A stretch of 64,000 nucleotides of DNA from contig LXTR01000028.1 in the NCBI GenBank assembly GCA_001683825.1, positions 19,949-83,948 of the forward strand, given 5' to 3'. The notes beneath the pieces were generated by a model. The model saw only the letters and a list, made by a program, of their open reading frames with translations, did not search any database and was not told the DNA's origin. How positions within the stretch are numbered: the stretch's first letter is position 1; every line of letters begins with the position of its first letter. Position numbers and translations under genes: made by a program. This document shows positions 36,470-45,164 of this stretch, piece by piece. This stretch comes from Flavobacteriaceae bacterium CP2B (GTDB lineage: Bacteria > Bacteroidota > Bacteroidia > Flavobacteriales > Flavobacteriaceae).

Positions 36470-37735
36470 CTATACCATAGCCTGGCCGGCCGGGCGTACG
36501 ACCCACCCCCGGGAACCCTGCCCCTGGTTTTCCAGATGGAATACCATTTGCGGGTTGAGCCCCGGTTCTTCCCTGTGGGAGACATAGATAATACTGGTCT
36601 GGCTTTCGCTCCCTATTTTGTTTACCAGTGATACAAAAAGGGCGGCACTTTCATCGTCCAGGCCGGCGGTAGGTTCATCCAGGATCAACAGGAGGGGGTG
36701 CTTGATCATGGCCCTGGCACACATCACCAACCGCTGCAAACCCGCCCCCAGGTCGTGGAAATAGGTGTTTCGGTACCGGTTTAACCCCAGTAATTGCAAC
36801 CACTGCCTGGCAATTCGCACCTGTGCTTCGGTCGGCTTTACATACAGGCCAATAGAATCGGTAAGGCCCGATATCAGCATATGCTCCAGGGGGTGGTACC
36901 CCCCGAACCGGTCGATCATGGCCGGGGTAAAATACCCGATATTCCGTTTGATCTCCCAGACGCTTTCCCCACTGCCTTTGCGCCTTCCAAAGAGGTAGAG
37001 TTCCTGTCCGTACCCTTTGGGGTTATCACCAGTGATCATAGAGAGTACCGTGGTTTTTCCACTGCCGTTGCGCCCCGTGAGTTGCCAGAATTCCCCGGGG
37101 CGTATCTTCCAGTCGATGTCCTTCAGGATGGGCTTCCCCTCGTAGGACACTGACACCTTTTTTAGCTCTACCAAAGGGTCGGTCATGGAGGCCCGGGCTT
37201 CCGGCGCCGCGGGGATCTCCCCTTCAAAAGGCCCTTTTCCGGTTGGGAGGTATTGGGCCAACTCGCCGAGATTGTTAAGGTACAACAGCCGGTCTCCTTC
37301 CAAAAAGGCGTGGCGGGAAATAAAGGGGACAAGGTCGTTCCTGCGACTGAGAAGCAGCACCATAAGGATACGGTCTGACCGTTCTGCCAACAGGTTTTTG
37401 AACGTTTGCTGAAAAGTACTGTCCAGGTTGTCAAAAGGGTTGTCAAGCACCAGGTAATCGGGTTCCAGGGCCAGCAGGTGCCGGAGCAGTGCCCTTTTCC
37501 GCTCCCCGCTCGACATGCTCTGCAGGCTTTGCCGGGTGCCTTGTGTGAGTACCTTTTGGTCGTGCCGTACCTCCTCTTCTATAAATCGGTCCAGTTCCAG
37601 CTTGGAAAAGAGGACGCCCCGTTTTCCTTCCAGGGAGGAAAACCCCTGCGGTAAGGGGCCTTCAAGGAGACGGCTGATTAGCCCCGCTTTGTCGGAGCGG
37701 TTGTTTGTAAAAACAGCACAGTGTCGGATGCTCAT
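36470..37735 (-). CDS. Two-half ABC ATPase with a degenerate N-terminal half (ModF/PhrA-like)
   Basis: A 421-residue soluble protein with two ABC domains. The ATG at 37735 (MSIRHCAVFTNNRSDKAG) is preferred to the frame opening at 37867, whose extra residues have no domain character. The N-terminal half has a signature-like SMSSGERKR (about 74-82) and Walker B-like LVLDNPFDNLD, but no Walker A: the place expected to be GxxGxGK(S/T) reads TNNRSDKAG. The C-terminal half has a good Walker A (GRNGSGKTT, about 221-229), an altered signature (LGAGLQRLV) and Walker B LLLILDEPTAGLD. ModF/PhrA-type proteins have this layout and no membrane partner; their role is poorly known. It is a single gene. Confidence 0.75.
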   Translation of the reverse strand: MSIRHCAVFTNNRSDKAGLISRLLEGPLPQGFSSLEGKRGVLFSKLELDRFIEEEVRHDQKVLTQGTRQSLQSMSSGERKRALLRHLLALEPDYLVLDNPFDNLDSTFQQTFKNLLAERSDRILMVLLLSRRNDLVPFISRHAFLEGDRLLYLNNLGELAQYLPTGKGPFEGEIPAAPEARASMTDPLVELKKVSVSYEGKPILKDIDWKIRPGEFWQLTGRNGSGKTTVLSMITGDNPKGYGQELYLFGRRKGSGESVWEIKRNIGYFTPAMIDRFGGYHPLEHMLISGLTDSIGLYVKPTEAQVRIARQWLQLLGLNRYRNTYFHDLGAGLQRLVMCARAMIKHPLLLILDEPTAGLDDESAALFVSLVNKIGSESQTSIIYVSHREEPGLNPQMVFHLENQGQGSRGWVVRPAGQAMV

Positions 37736-37920
37736 AGGAGTGGTACTGGGCACTAAAATACCCTTTGGGGGTAGATTGTGCAAATCGACAGGGGGGGCGA
37801 TGGTGGTCCGCTGAAGATTTTTCGTATTTCGTGCGGGTGGCGCACAGGTGCAACTGACCAAAATCATCCGATAAACCAGAGCCTATGGTTATTTTAGACG
37901 TCAACCCGGCTTTTAAAGAG

Positions 37921-37936
37921 GACCGGTTTTCCGGTC
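37921..37936. repeat. Perfect hairpin in the gap before the DUF2892 gene
   Basis: GACCGG-TTTT-CCGGTC, followed by CGGGGTGCCCCCGG, a second small hairpin. There is no T-tract, so it is not an obvious terminator. It could belong to the 5' leader of the gene at 38016. Confidence 0.5.
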
Positions 37937-38015
37937 GTAGCGGGGTGCCCCCGGAATAATGGATTCTTGTTCCCGGGAGTAAGCCTGTAGGGAATAGTCA
38001 CCTAACCTGGAAATC

Positions 38016-38225
38016 ATGAAAAAAAACATGGGAATTGCAGACCGCATCATACGCTTCATCATAGCGGCTACCATTTTTGTACTTTACCTGAACGGGACAC
38101 TCTCCGGGCTGTTGGCGATTGTGTTAGTACTCCTGGCGGCAGTGTTCGTTATCACCAGTTTTGTCAGTTTTTGCCCCCTGTATGCCCCTTTCGGGTTCAG
38201 CACTTGCAAGTTGAAGGATCGCTGA
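38016..38225 (+). CDS. DUF2892 small membrane protein
   Basis: A 69-residue protein with two membrane segments (about 12-28 and 31-50). The start GIADRIIRFIIAATIFVLYLNGTLSG and the end FCPLYAPFGFSTC match the DUF2892/YgaP-membrane-part family. In YgaP this part follows a rhodanese domain, which is lacking here. The two Cys near the C terminus are typical of the stand-alone members. The function is unknown. An ATG four codons downstream (38028) is also possible. A weak terminator-like hairpin follows at 38281. Confidence 0.8.
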   Translation: MKKNMGIADRIIRFIIAATIFVLYLNGTLSGLLAIVLVLLAAVFVITSFVSFCPLYAPFGFSTCKLKDR

Positions 38226-38280
38226 ATTTGGACAGGGAGGTTAGCGCGGTCCGATATTGGGGTTTATTTTGTTCATAACT

Positions 38281-38301
38281 CCCCTAAATTTTGGGGTTTT
38301 T
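38281..38301 (+). terminator. Possible terminator after the DUF2892 gene
   Basis: CCCC-TAAATTTT-GGGG followed by five T. The 4-bp stem is short but the inner AAA/TTT can extend it. It lies 55 bp after the stop. Confidence 0.4.
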
Positions 38302-38367
38302 GCTATACTATCACCCCGCCAGCACCGTTACATGGTATAGATAGCATCACTGGTTAGAATTTTCCGT

Positions 38368-41300
38368 ATGCACCAGAATCACGTAAAAACCCTTGCCAAA
38401 AAATACCTTTCCCCCTTATTCCACACCCGAGCGGCCGGAATGTACCTCTTGCTTTTCGCGGCATCCATTGGGATAGCTACCTTTATTGAAAACGATTTTG
38501 GTACCAGTGCGGCACAAAAGATCATTTTCAAATCCTGGTGGTTTGAAGTACTGTTGGCGCTCTTTGCCGCTACGGTGGGGGTCAATATAGCGCGATTCAG
38601 AATGATCCAACAGCGCAAATGGGCCTTGCTGCTCTTTCATGCCGCGATCATCATTATTTTGTTGGGGGCTGCCCTTACGCGTTATTATGGTTCTGAAGGA
38701 GTCATGCATATCCGTGAAAATTCTTCCGCCCATAGCTTCCTGTCGGCCAATTCCTACCTGAAATTTCAGGTAGCATCCGGGGGGGCCACCTATACCTTTG
38801 AAGAACCGGTGCTTTTTGCTTCTTTGGGGAACAATCACTGGAATGAATCGTACCTGCTGGGCAATACACGGTTGGATGTCAATGTGAGGGAAGTTGTTCC
38901 CAATCCCAGGAAAGTAATTCGGGAAAGCCTGCAGGGGTTGCCTACGGTTCAGTTGGTCATGGGTGGGCCCAATGGGCGGGAAGAATATTTTTTGTCTGAG
39001 GGGGAAACCAAACGGATCCGAAATGTGGTCTTCAATTTTCAGGAAACCGATCTCCCGGATGCCATCAATTTGATTTACAGGAATGACTCCCTTTTATTCC
39101 GGGCAAACCGGACCTACACGCAAACCGTCATGGCCACGCAACAGACAGACACCCTGTTTCCTTCTGAAAAATATGTCCCCTTGTCGCTTCGGGCGCTCTA
39201 TTCCGATGGCACAAACAACGTGGTGTTTTCCGATTTTAGAAAACAGGGGAAAGTTAGGATGGTTTCTGATAATCCCAAGGTTTCCAATGAAAGCCTTATG
39301 GCTGTGTGGCTCGACCTCACGGTCGATGGGGAGACCAAGGGAACTTACCTGTTTGGACAACGGGGGATGCCTGGCAGGACCGAAACCCTGGGGTTTGGCG
39401 ATACAGAAATTACCATGGCCTATGGTGCCCGTGAGGTGGTGGTACCCTTTGAAGTCCGGTTGAATGATTTCATACTCGACAAATACCCGGGCACCAACAG
39501 CGCCTCTTCCTATGCCAGTGAAGTAACATTGGTAGACACCTCCGAAAATGTCCGCATGGATTACCGGATCTATATGAACAATATCCTGAATTATGGAGGC
39601 TACCGTTTCTTTCAATCGTCTTTTGACAAGGATGAACAGGGTACGTATCTCAGCGTGAACAGGGATTTTTGGGGCACCCTGGTGTCTTATGTCGGGTACG
39701 CCTTGTTGACCCTCGGGATGTTGTTGACGTTCTTTAGCAAGAAGACCCGTTTTTACCAGCTTATCCAGAAGATTAGGAAACTGCGTGCCCATAGTGGTAC
39801 CCTGCTGTTGCTCCTTTCCATGATGGCCCCATGGGGTGGTGTCTGGTCTCAAACCGGGGATCTGAAGTTTCCCGAAGTAGCGGTGAACAAAGCGCATGCG
39901 GAGTTATTCGGTGAACTGGTGGTGCAGGATTTCCGCGGGAGGATGAAGCCGGTACATACCCTCTCCAGGGAAGTTATGCGAAAACTGGCCCGAAAAGAGG
40001 AGATGTTCGGATTAAACGCTGATCAGATCTTGTTGGGGATGTTCGCAAACAACCGGGATTGGTACCACCTGGAAATGATCAAGCTGGGAAACCACCCGGA
40101 TGTTCACAGGAAACTGAGCGTTGCCGGGTCTTTCGCCACATACGCTGATTTTTTCGACCAAAAAGGCGCTTATAAACTCCGGGACGAAATGCGGCGCATC
40201 TATGCGCTGGATCCTACAGACCGGGGTACCTATGAAAAGGAATTGCTTAAAATAGACGAACGTGTAAATATCATGAGCATGGCTTTTTCGGGTAGTTTGC
40301 TGAAAATTGTGCCTAATCCGGGAGATCCGGGAAATACCTGGTCCTCTACCCATGGGCATAGCCATGGGGCAGGACAGGCTCATGATCCCGGGCTTGCTGG
40401 GAATTTTTTTACGGCCTATAAATCTGCCCTGGACAAAGCGGTTAGCTCTGGCAATTATTTCGATGCCAACCAGCTTCTGGCAGACCTCAAAGCTTACCAG
40501 CTGGAGAAGGGGGGGGATCTGATGCCTTCTAAAACCAAGATCCGCGCCGAAATCCTGCTCAACGAGTGGCAGGTTTTTACCAGGCTGGCCTTTTGGTATA
40601 TGCTTTTGGCGATGGGTTTCCTGTTCTTTTTGTTCCTTTCGGTATTCAAGCCGGAAATCAGACTAAAAAGGGTGCATCTGCTGTTATTCGCCCTGGTCGT
40701 CGTTGGTTTCGGGATTCACAGCCTGGGGCTGGGGCTACGGTGGTATGTATCGGGCAGGGCCCCCTGGAGCAATGGGTATGAAAGCATGATCTATATTGCC
40801 TGGACCTCTACCCTTGCAGGACTCATTTTTACGCGTAAGTCCTTTGGAGGTCTGGCAGCCACTATGGTCCTTGCGGGGACCATCCTGTTCGTGGCCACGC
40901 TTAGTTTCCTGGACCCTGAGATTACCCCTTTGGTCCCCGTTCTCAAATCATACTGGCTTACCATACATGTATCCATGGAGGCGGGAAGCTATGGCTTCCT
41001 GATGCTGGGGGCTATTATTGGGCTGATCAACCTGACCCTCATGGTTTTTATGCGTGAATCCAATAAATTGCGGATCAAACGGATGGTAACCGAGATGTCA
41101 TACATCAGTGAACTCACCTTGATCGGAGGCTTGTTTATGGTGAGCATAGGCACCTATTTGGGCGGTGTTTGGGCCAATGAATCCTGGGGCCGTTACTGGG
41201 GTTGGGACGCCAAGGAGACCTGGGCCCTGGTCACTATTCTGGTATATGCCTTCATCCTTCATATGCGCCTCATACCAAAAATCAACGGGCTTTTCGCCTA

Positions 41301-41499
41301 TAACCTGGCTACCATATTCGGGTTGGCTTCGGTGATCATGACCTATTATGGGGTAAATTATTACCTTTCCGGCCTTCATTCCTATGCCACGGGAGACCCG
41401 GTACCCATCCCAGGTTGGGTATATGCAATGGTCATTGCCGTCCTGCTTGTCAGCAGTCTTGCCTATCGTAAAAAGAGGAAGTTCCCGGTGATTTCCTGA
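38368..41499 (+). CDS. ccsBA: Cytochrome c maturation protein CcsBA (fused ResB and CcsA, system II)
   Basis: A 1043-residue membrane protein that carries heme across the inner membrane and joins it to CxxCH motifs of c-type cytochromes. The N-terminal third is ResB/CcsB-like: membrane segments at about 20-40, 60-77 and 82-105, a large periplasmic domain (110-440), and a further helix near 440-460. Residues about 505-710 are a periplasmic insertion. The C-terminal CcsA part has several helices and the heme-handling WWD motif (WGRYWGWDAKETWALV, near 941-956) with flanking His. A His-rich stretch (HGHSHGAGQAHD, about 658-669) lies in the periplasmic insertion. It converges on the multiheme cytochrome operon with 2 bp between stops, fitting a role in maturing those proteins. 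Confidence 0.92.
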   Translation: MHQNHVKTLAKKYLSPLFHTRAAGMYLLLFAASIGIATFIENDFGTSAAQKIIFKSWWFEVLLALFAATVGVNIARFRMIQQRKWALLLFHAAIIIILLGAALTRYYGSEGVMHIRENSSAHSFLSANSYLKFQVASGGATYTFEEPVLFASLGNNHWNESYLLGNTRLDVNVREVVPNPRKVIRESLQGLPTVQLVMGGPNGREEYFLSEGETKRIRNVVFNFQETDLPDAINLIYRNDSLLFRANRTYTQTVMATQQTDTLFPSEKYVPLSLRALYSDGTNNVVFSDFRKQGKVRMVSDNPKVSNESLMAVWLDLTVDGETKGTYLFGQRGMPGRTETLGFGDTEITMAYGAREVVVPFEVRLNDFILDKYPGTNSASSYASEVTLVDTSENVRMDYRIYMNNILNYGGYRFFQSSFDKDEQGTYLSVNRDFWGTLVSYVGYALLTLGMLLTFFSKKTRFYQLIQKIRKLRAHSGTLLLLLSMMAPWGGVWSQTGDLKFPEVAVNKAHAELFGELVVQDFRGRMKPVHTLSREVMRKLARKEEMFGLNADQILLGMFANNRDWYHLEMIKLGNHPDVHRKLSVAGSFATYADFFDQKGAYKLRDEMRRIYALDPTDRGTYEKELLKIDERVNIMSMAFSGSLLKIVPNPGDPGNTWSSTHGHSHGAGQAHDPGLAGNFFTAYKSALDKAVSSGNYFDANQLLADLKAYQLEKGGDLMPSKTKIRAEILLNEWQVFTRLAFWYMLLAMGFLFFLFLSVFKPEIRLKRVHLLLFALVVVGFGIHSLGLGLRWYVSGRAPWSNGYESMIYIAWTSTLAGLIFTRKSFGGLAATMVLAGTILFVATLSFLDPEITPLVPVLKSYWLTIHVSMEAGSYGFLMLGAIIGLINLTLMVFMRESNKLRIKRMVTEMSYISELTLIGGLFMVSIGTYLGGVWANESWGRYWGWDAKETWALVTILVYAFILHMRLIPKINGLFAYNLATIFGLASVIMTYYGVNYYLSGLHSYATGDPVPIPGWVYAMVIAVLLVSSLAYRKKRKFPVIS

Positions 41500-41501
41500 A
41501 C

Positions 41502-42311
41502 TTATTGCAGGATAACCCCTTCTTCAAGGATGAGATCATACCTGTACCCGGCACCAAAATCCCGGTTGAGGTGTACGACTCCCTTCATAGTTACCTTGCT
41601 TCCTTCGGGCACAAAACCCGATGAGGTAATGACCAGGTCGTAATCATCCTGGCTACCATCCCGAAGGTGTATCCAGTTCCGCTCCATTATATTCGGATTG
41701 ATTTTCACGCAGGTTCCGCTGACCTGTATGGTATGCCCTTCGTATTTCCCGGGGTCCCGAACCAGTTCTGCAATACGCACGATCCCTTTGTGGGTGACTA
41801 TTTTTTCGGTATGGGTGGGGATGTCTACTTTGGTGGTGGGCCCGGCCACAGGGGCCGCAGGGGTAGTCTTTTGCCCTGTCAGATGCCTTGAATGGTCTTC
41901 AGGGACCAGGTTGGTGACCAGGTACATGGTATCAAAGACTTTTTGGTATTCCTTGCTCTCAAAATGTGTTTTTAGGAGCCCTCCCCGGTAAAAATAGGTT
42001 TCCCCGGTTTTTATTTCCTGTTTTCGCGCGGCAATCCAGAATTTCCTGTTTCCTTCGGATACCAGGAGGTACACATAGCGCTCCGTTGGAAGGGTCTGTT
42101 GTACCACCACCCTGTGCAATTCCTGACTAAAGGCATCCTCGCCCGGGGCAGGGGTGACCCTGGTTGCCGGATTTGGGGTGAATATACTATTGCCCTCCGT
42201 TGTAGGACCCTCTTTGGAGGGGGCTATAACCCTGGGGCCGTCATGGCAAGCCACCAGCATCAACCCCAGAAGCATTCCAAAAACTCGATAATTGTTGTGT
42301 GGGTATTTCAT
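41502..42311 (-). CDS. OB-fold lipoprotein of cytochrome operons (NrfJ-like domain)
   Basis: A 269-residue lipoprotein (signal to ACH, Cys near 22). Two similar halves follow. Residues about 62-130 contain VYLLVSEGNRKFWIAARKQEIKTGETYFY. Residues about 170-265 contain KGIVRIAELVRDPGKYEGHTIQVSGTCVKINPNIMERNWIHLRDGS and end DFGAGYRYDLILEEGVI. The KxNxxIMxxNWIHLRDGS pattern is that of small OB-fold proteins found beside multiheme cytochromes and nitrite reductases (NrfJ-related). The role is unsettled; binding of metal or heme-protein partners is suggested. It is the last gene of the operon, 5 bp behind the barrel gene. Confidence 0.75.
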   Translation of the reverse strand: MKYPHNNYRVFGMLLGLMLVACHDGPRVIAPSKEGPTTEGNSIFTPNPATRVTPAPGEDAFSQELHRVVVQQTLPTERYVYLLVSEGNRKFWIAARKQEIKTGETYFYRGGLLKTHFESKEYQKVFDTMYLVTNLVPEDHSRHLTGQKTTPAAPVAGPTTKVDIPTHTEKIVTHKGIVRIAELVRDPGKYEGHTIQVSGTCVKINPNIMERNWIHLRDGSQDDYDLVITSSGFVPEGSKVTMKGVVHLNRDFGAGYRYDLILEEGVILQ

Positions 42312-42316
42312 GGTTC

Positions 42317-43933
42317 TTATTGACTATTAATGCGCTGTACGATCCTCGTATAAATGCGATAATTGTTTTCTTCGTTATAGGTGGTATATTCCCCGGAGAT
42401 ACTCAATAACAGGTTCCGGTTGATATGGTAGGTCAGGTTGGTACCCATATAGTGCTGTTCCAGGGGGTCCCTGAGGTTGTTATATTGGTAATGTACAAAA
42501 CGGTAATACAAATCCCCATAAAGCTTGTTTTCTACCAGATCCCTGGAGTACCGGAACGATCCGATATTGCTTTCCAGGTAATTCGATGTATTGCGGTTGT
42601 AGGATAGCGATGCCCGGCCGCCAGTGGCCGGCAGGCGTGAAAAAGTAATAAAACCGTGTATATTGTTTGATGAGTTCTGGTTGTCGCTTTGGAACCGTTT
42701 TGCGTAACTCAGCCCGGCATAGATATTTTTGAATGGGCGCAGGTTCAGCCGGGCGCGAAGCCCTTGACGGGCAAGGTCCTCATCGAGGAGGCGTTCAATC
42801 TCGGATTGAAATGTTTCATAGTACAGGATTTGTTTCCGGGAATCATAGGAAAGGGCCAGGTTGAATTTTCTACTCACCCGGTAGCGTGCCGATACATATA
42901 GATTGGTCAGCCTGGGATCGATGCTGGTGGTGTAGGCCACTTTGCTGAAAAGGTCCAATTCGGCAACGGCAAACAGGTTCAGGTCTGTCCAGAGGTTGCT
43001 CGAATGCTGCAGGTAGGCGTAGCGCCTGTCAATATCAGCCCGTCCCCTCTGTTCCATAAAACCCAGGGTGGTTTCAGAACGCGAATCCGATCCTTCCGTG
43101 ATCAGGCCGACATAGCCTCCATATTGCAATTGTTCCCGGTTAAACCCGTAGTCAAGAATATCGGGCCGGAAGCCGATGATCGCGCCCAGAAAGGCATTGC
43201 CCAGGTATTTTTCGGCCTGAAGGCCATCTATGGCCCCCAGGGAGGACGCCTTGGGATTTATGGCCCTTCCCAGGGTAAACGCCAGGCTGGGGGTGGCATC
43301 CATTCGTACATTTAGGTTGTAAACCCGGAAATAGTGGTTTTCCGGGAGGTTGTTACTTGCGTTATCTTCCAGGAGCTGGCGATATGTAAGGTAGGTGTCA
43401 AAAGAATATCGGGATTCGTTAATATGCTGTGCATTTAGGGCAAGGCGTGCCATAAACTGGTGCCGGTCTTCCCTGTCACTGTTGAGTAAGTGGTAACTGG
43501 ACCCCGCAAGGCTGCCGCGCAGCTGTTCCTTATACGACAATTCTTCCGGGGGTTTTTCGGGCAGCAATATGGCCTGTGCAGGGTCTTTTTCAAGCGGGCC
43601 CTCATCCAGTACCGTGTTTTCGGGTTCCCCGGAGTCTTTCAGGGGGACATAGGCATAAATAACATCGTCGCCTTTTTCAATTTCGCAGTCACCTACTGCC
43701 GCGCAAACGCAGGAAGTGGATGACTTGCTTTTGACTACAAGGCAAGCGATGCCCCCGGGGCTGATCTTCAGGCTGTCGCCAATTTTAATGGGGGTGGTAT
43801 CGTCAAATCTCACATAGATATTGGAAGTGGTTAGGAATGTCACCTGCCCGGTTACATGCTGTCGGTCCTCCTGGCTTTGTACCTCGCAGGTAACCGTCAA
43901 AAAAAGAATCACAAGTCCAATGGCAAATTTCAT
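42317..43933 (-). CDS. Outer-membrane beta-barrel of the multiheme cytochrome operon
   Basis: A 538-residue exported protein. The ATG at 43933 starts a signal peptide (MKFAIGLVILFLTVTCEVQSQ) and lies 4 bp behind the cytochrome stop; the frame extends 15 codons upstream but would overlap. Residues about 25-95 look like a small SH3-like domain (VTGQVTFLTTSNIYVRFDDTTPIKIGDSLKI) holding a Cys-rich patch, CVCAAVGDC plus one Cys upstream. From about 150 on, long alternating strands (RHQFMARLALNAQHI, RGRADIDRRYAYLQHSS, LTNLYVSARYRVSRKFNLALSYDS, HYMGTNLTYHINRNLLLSISGEYT) make some 16 or more predicted strands, ending YRIYTRIVQRI. It could be the pore that holds or contacts the cytochromes, like MtrB/PioB, but no sequence likeness to those is visible. 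Confidence 0.7.
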   Translation of the reverse strand: MKFAIGLVILFLTVTCEVQSQEDRQHVTGQVTFLTTSNIYVRFDDTTPIKIGDSLKISPGGIACLVVKSKSSTSCVCAAVGDCEIEKGDDVIYAYVPLKDSGEPENTVLDEGPLEKDPAQAILLPEKPPEELSYKEQLRGSLAGSSYHLLNSDREDRHQFMARLALNAQHINESRYSFDTYLTYRQLLEDNASNNLPENHYFRVYNLNVRMDATPSLAFTLGRAINPKASSLGAIDGLQAEKYLGNAFLGAIIGFRPDILDYGFNREQLQYGGYVGLITEGSDSRSETTLGFMEQRGRADIDRRYAYLQHSSNLWTDLNLFAVAELDLFSKVAYTTSIDPRLTNLYVSARYRVSRKFNLALSYDSRKQILYYETFQSEIERLLDEDLARQGLRARLNLRPFKNIYAGLSYAKRFQSDNQNSSNNIHGFITFSRLPATGGRASLSYNRNTSNYLESNIGSFRYSRDLVENKLYGDLYYRFVHYQYNNLRDPLEQHYMGTNLTYHINRNLLLSISGEYTTYNEENNYRIYTRIVQRINSQ

Positions 43934-43937
43934 ATCC

Positions 43938-45164
43938 TTAGTTAGTGCCATCGGGATGGCATTGCAAACAAGCAGCACTTACATACTCATATCCGTTTAC
44001 TTCGCTATGGTCATTGTTGGTCTCAGCTTGTCCATGGCAGGTAAAGCAGCTAAAATCGGCGTAGTTGTTGGGGTTGGTATGGCAGTCTACACAGGCACTC
44101 CAGGCTTCCCGGTGTTTCCCGCTGTAAATGGGGAAATACTGCCCGTCATGGTCAAATGTCGCAGGCATCCAACCCGGGTCGGTGGTATGGCAGGCGGCAC
44201 AATCGGTGGGGAAATTGGCGGCCAAATGGTTCGGGTCGTTGGTTTGATCATAGTCGTCCCGGTGGCAGTTCACGCAATCCGGGGAGGTTTCGGCATAATT
44301 GGCTGTCAGATGGCACCGGCTGCAATCCTGGATATCGTGCCCCTGGGTGAGGGGAAAGAAATCGTGGTTGATCACCGCGGGCGTCCAACCGGGATTGGTA
44401 CTATGGCAGGCAGCACAATCTGTTGAGAAGCCACTATTCTGGTGGTTGGGGTTTTGCGTCCCGGCATAATCATTTTGGTGGCAACTTATACATTCCGGTG
44501 AGGCATCCGAAAAGTTACCTGTGGTGTGGCATCGGCTGCAATCCTGAATGTCGTGCCCCAGGGTAAGGGGAAAGAAGTCGTGGTTGATGTTTTCAGCATC
44601 CCACCCAAATCCAAGGGGGTTGTGGCATTCCGTACAGTCTGTGGAAAATCCCGCCAACTGGTGGTTGGGGTTTTGGGTTGCCGCGTAGTCATCCTGGTGG
44701 CAACTGATACAGTCATTGCCCAGGCGGTCGAACCGGAGGTTCGTCTCGGAAGTATGGCATTCCACACAACTTAGGTTTCCATGGGCCCCTACCAGGGGAA
44801 AGCCGTTTTCTTCATGTAATTCAGGGATGTTGTCTACCAACCAGGTTTCCGATGTATGGCATCGCATGCAATCGTTTCCTACAGACTGGCTGTGCAAATC
44901 TGTATGACAGGAAATACATTCCATGGGGGCCTCGTTGAATACCAGGCTGCTATGGCATAGTTTGCAATCTGTCTGCGCATGGGTTCCTTCCAGAGGAAAT
45001 TCTGTGGTATTGTGGTCAAATTGCAACGACTGGTAATCCATGCTCCATCCCGAAGGATCGTGACATTTCACGCAATCCATTTTAAGGTCACTCCCATGGG
45101 GTGATTGCCCCAGGATGGGCAGTGAACAAAAGAGAATCGCGATTACAAGTGGCAGTCGATACAT
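43938..45164 (-). CDS. 16-heme c-type cytochrome
   Basis: A 408-residue exported protein (signal peptide to about residue 20) with 16 CxxCH heme-attachment motifs, counted by eye, and many extra His that can serve as sixth ligands. Three tandem modules of about 70 residues (about 152-224, 225-296 and 297-362) share the pattern CxxCH-x-DDY-x-x-T-x-x-PNH...TDCxxCH...GW...(N/D)HD. The first two are almost identical and add GHDIQDCSRCH. Hemes are attached in the periplasm, presumably by the CcsBA encoded next door. It overlaps the 23-heme gene by 22 bp and is followed after 4 bp by the barrel gene. No T9SS tail or lipobox is present, so it is probably periplasmic or inserted in the barrel. Electron transfer is certain by family; the partner redox couple is unknown. 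Confidence 0.9.
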   Translation of the reverse strand: MYRLPLVIAILFCSLPILGQSPHGSDLKMDCVKCHDPSGWSMDYQSLQFDHNTTEFPLEGTHAQTDCKLCHSSLVFNEAPMECISCHTDLHSQSVGNDCMRCHTSETWLVDNIPELHEENGFPLVGAHGNLSCVECHTSETNLRFDRLGNDCISCHQDDYAATQNPNHQLAGFSTDCTECHNPLGFGWDAENINHDFFPLTLGHDIQDCSRCHTTGNFSDASPECISCHQNDYAGTQNPNHQNSGFSTDCAACHSTNPGWTPAVINHDFFPLTQGHDIQDCSRCHLTANYAETSPDCVNCHRDDYDQTNDPNHLAANFPTDCAACHTTDPGWMPATFDHDGQYFPIYSGKHREAWSACVDCHTNPNNYADFSCFTCHGQAETNNDHSEVNGYEYVSAACLQCHPDGTN

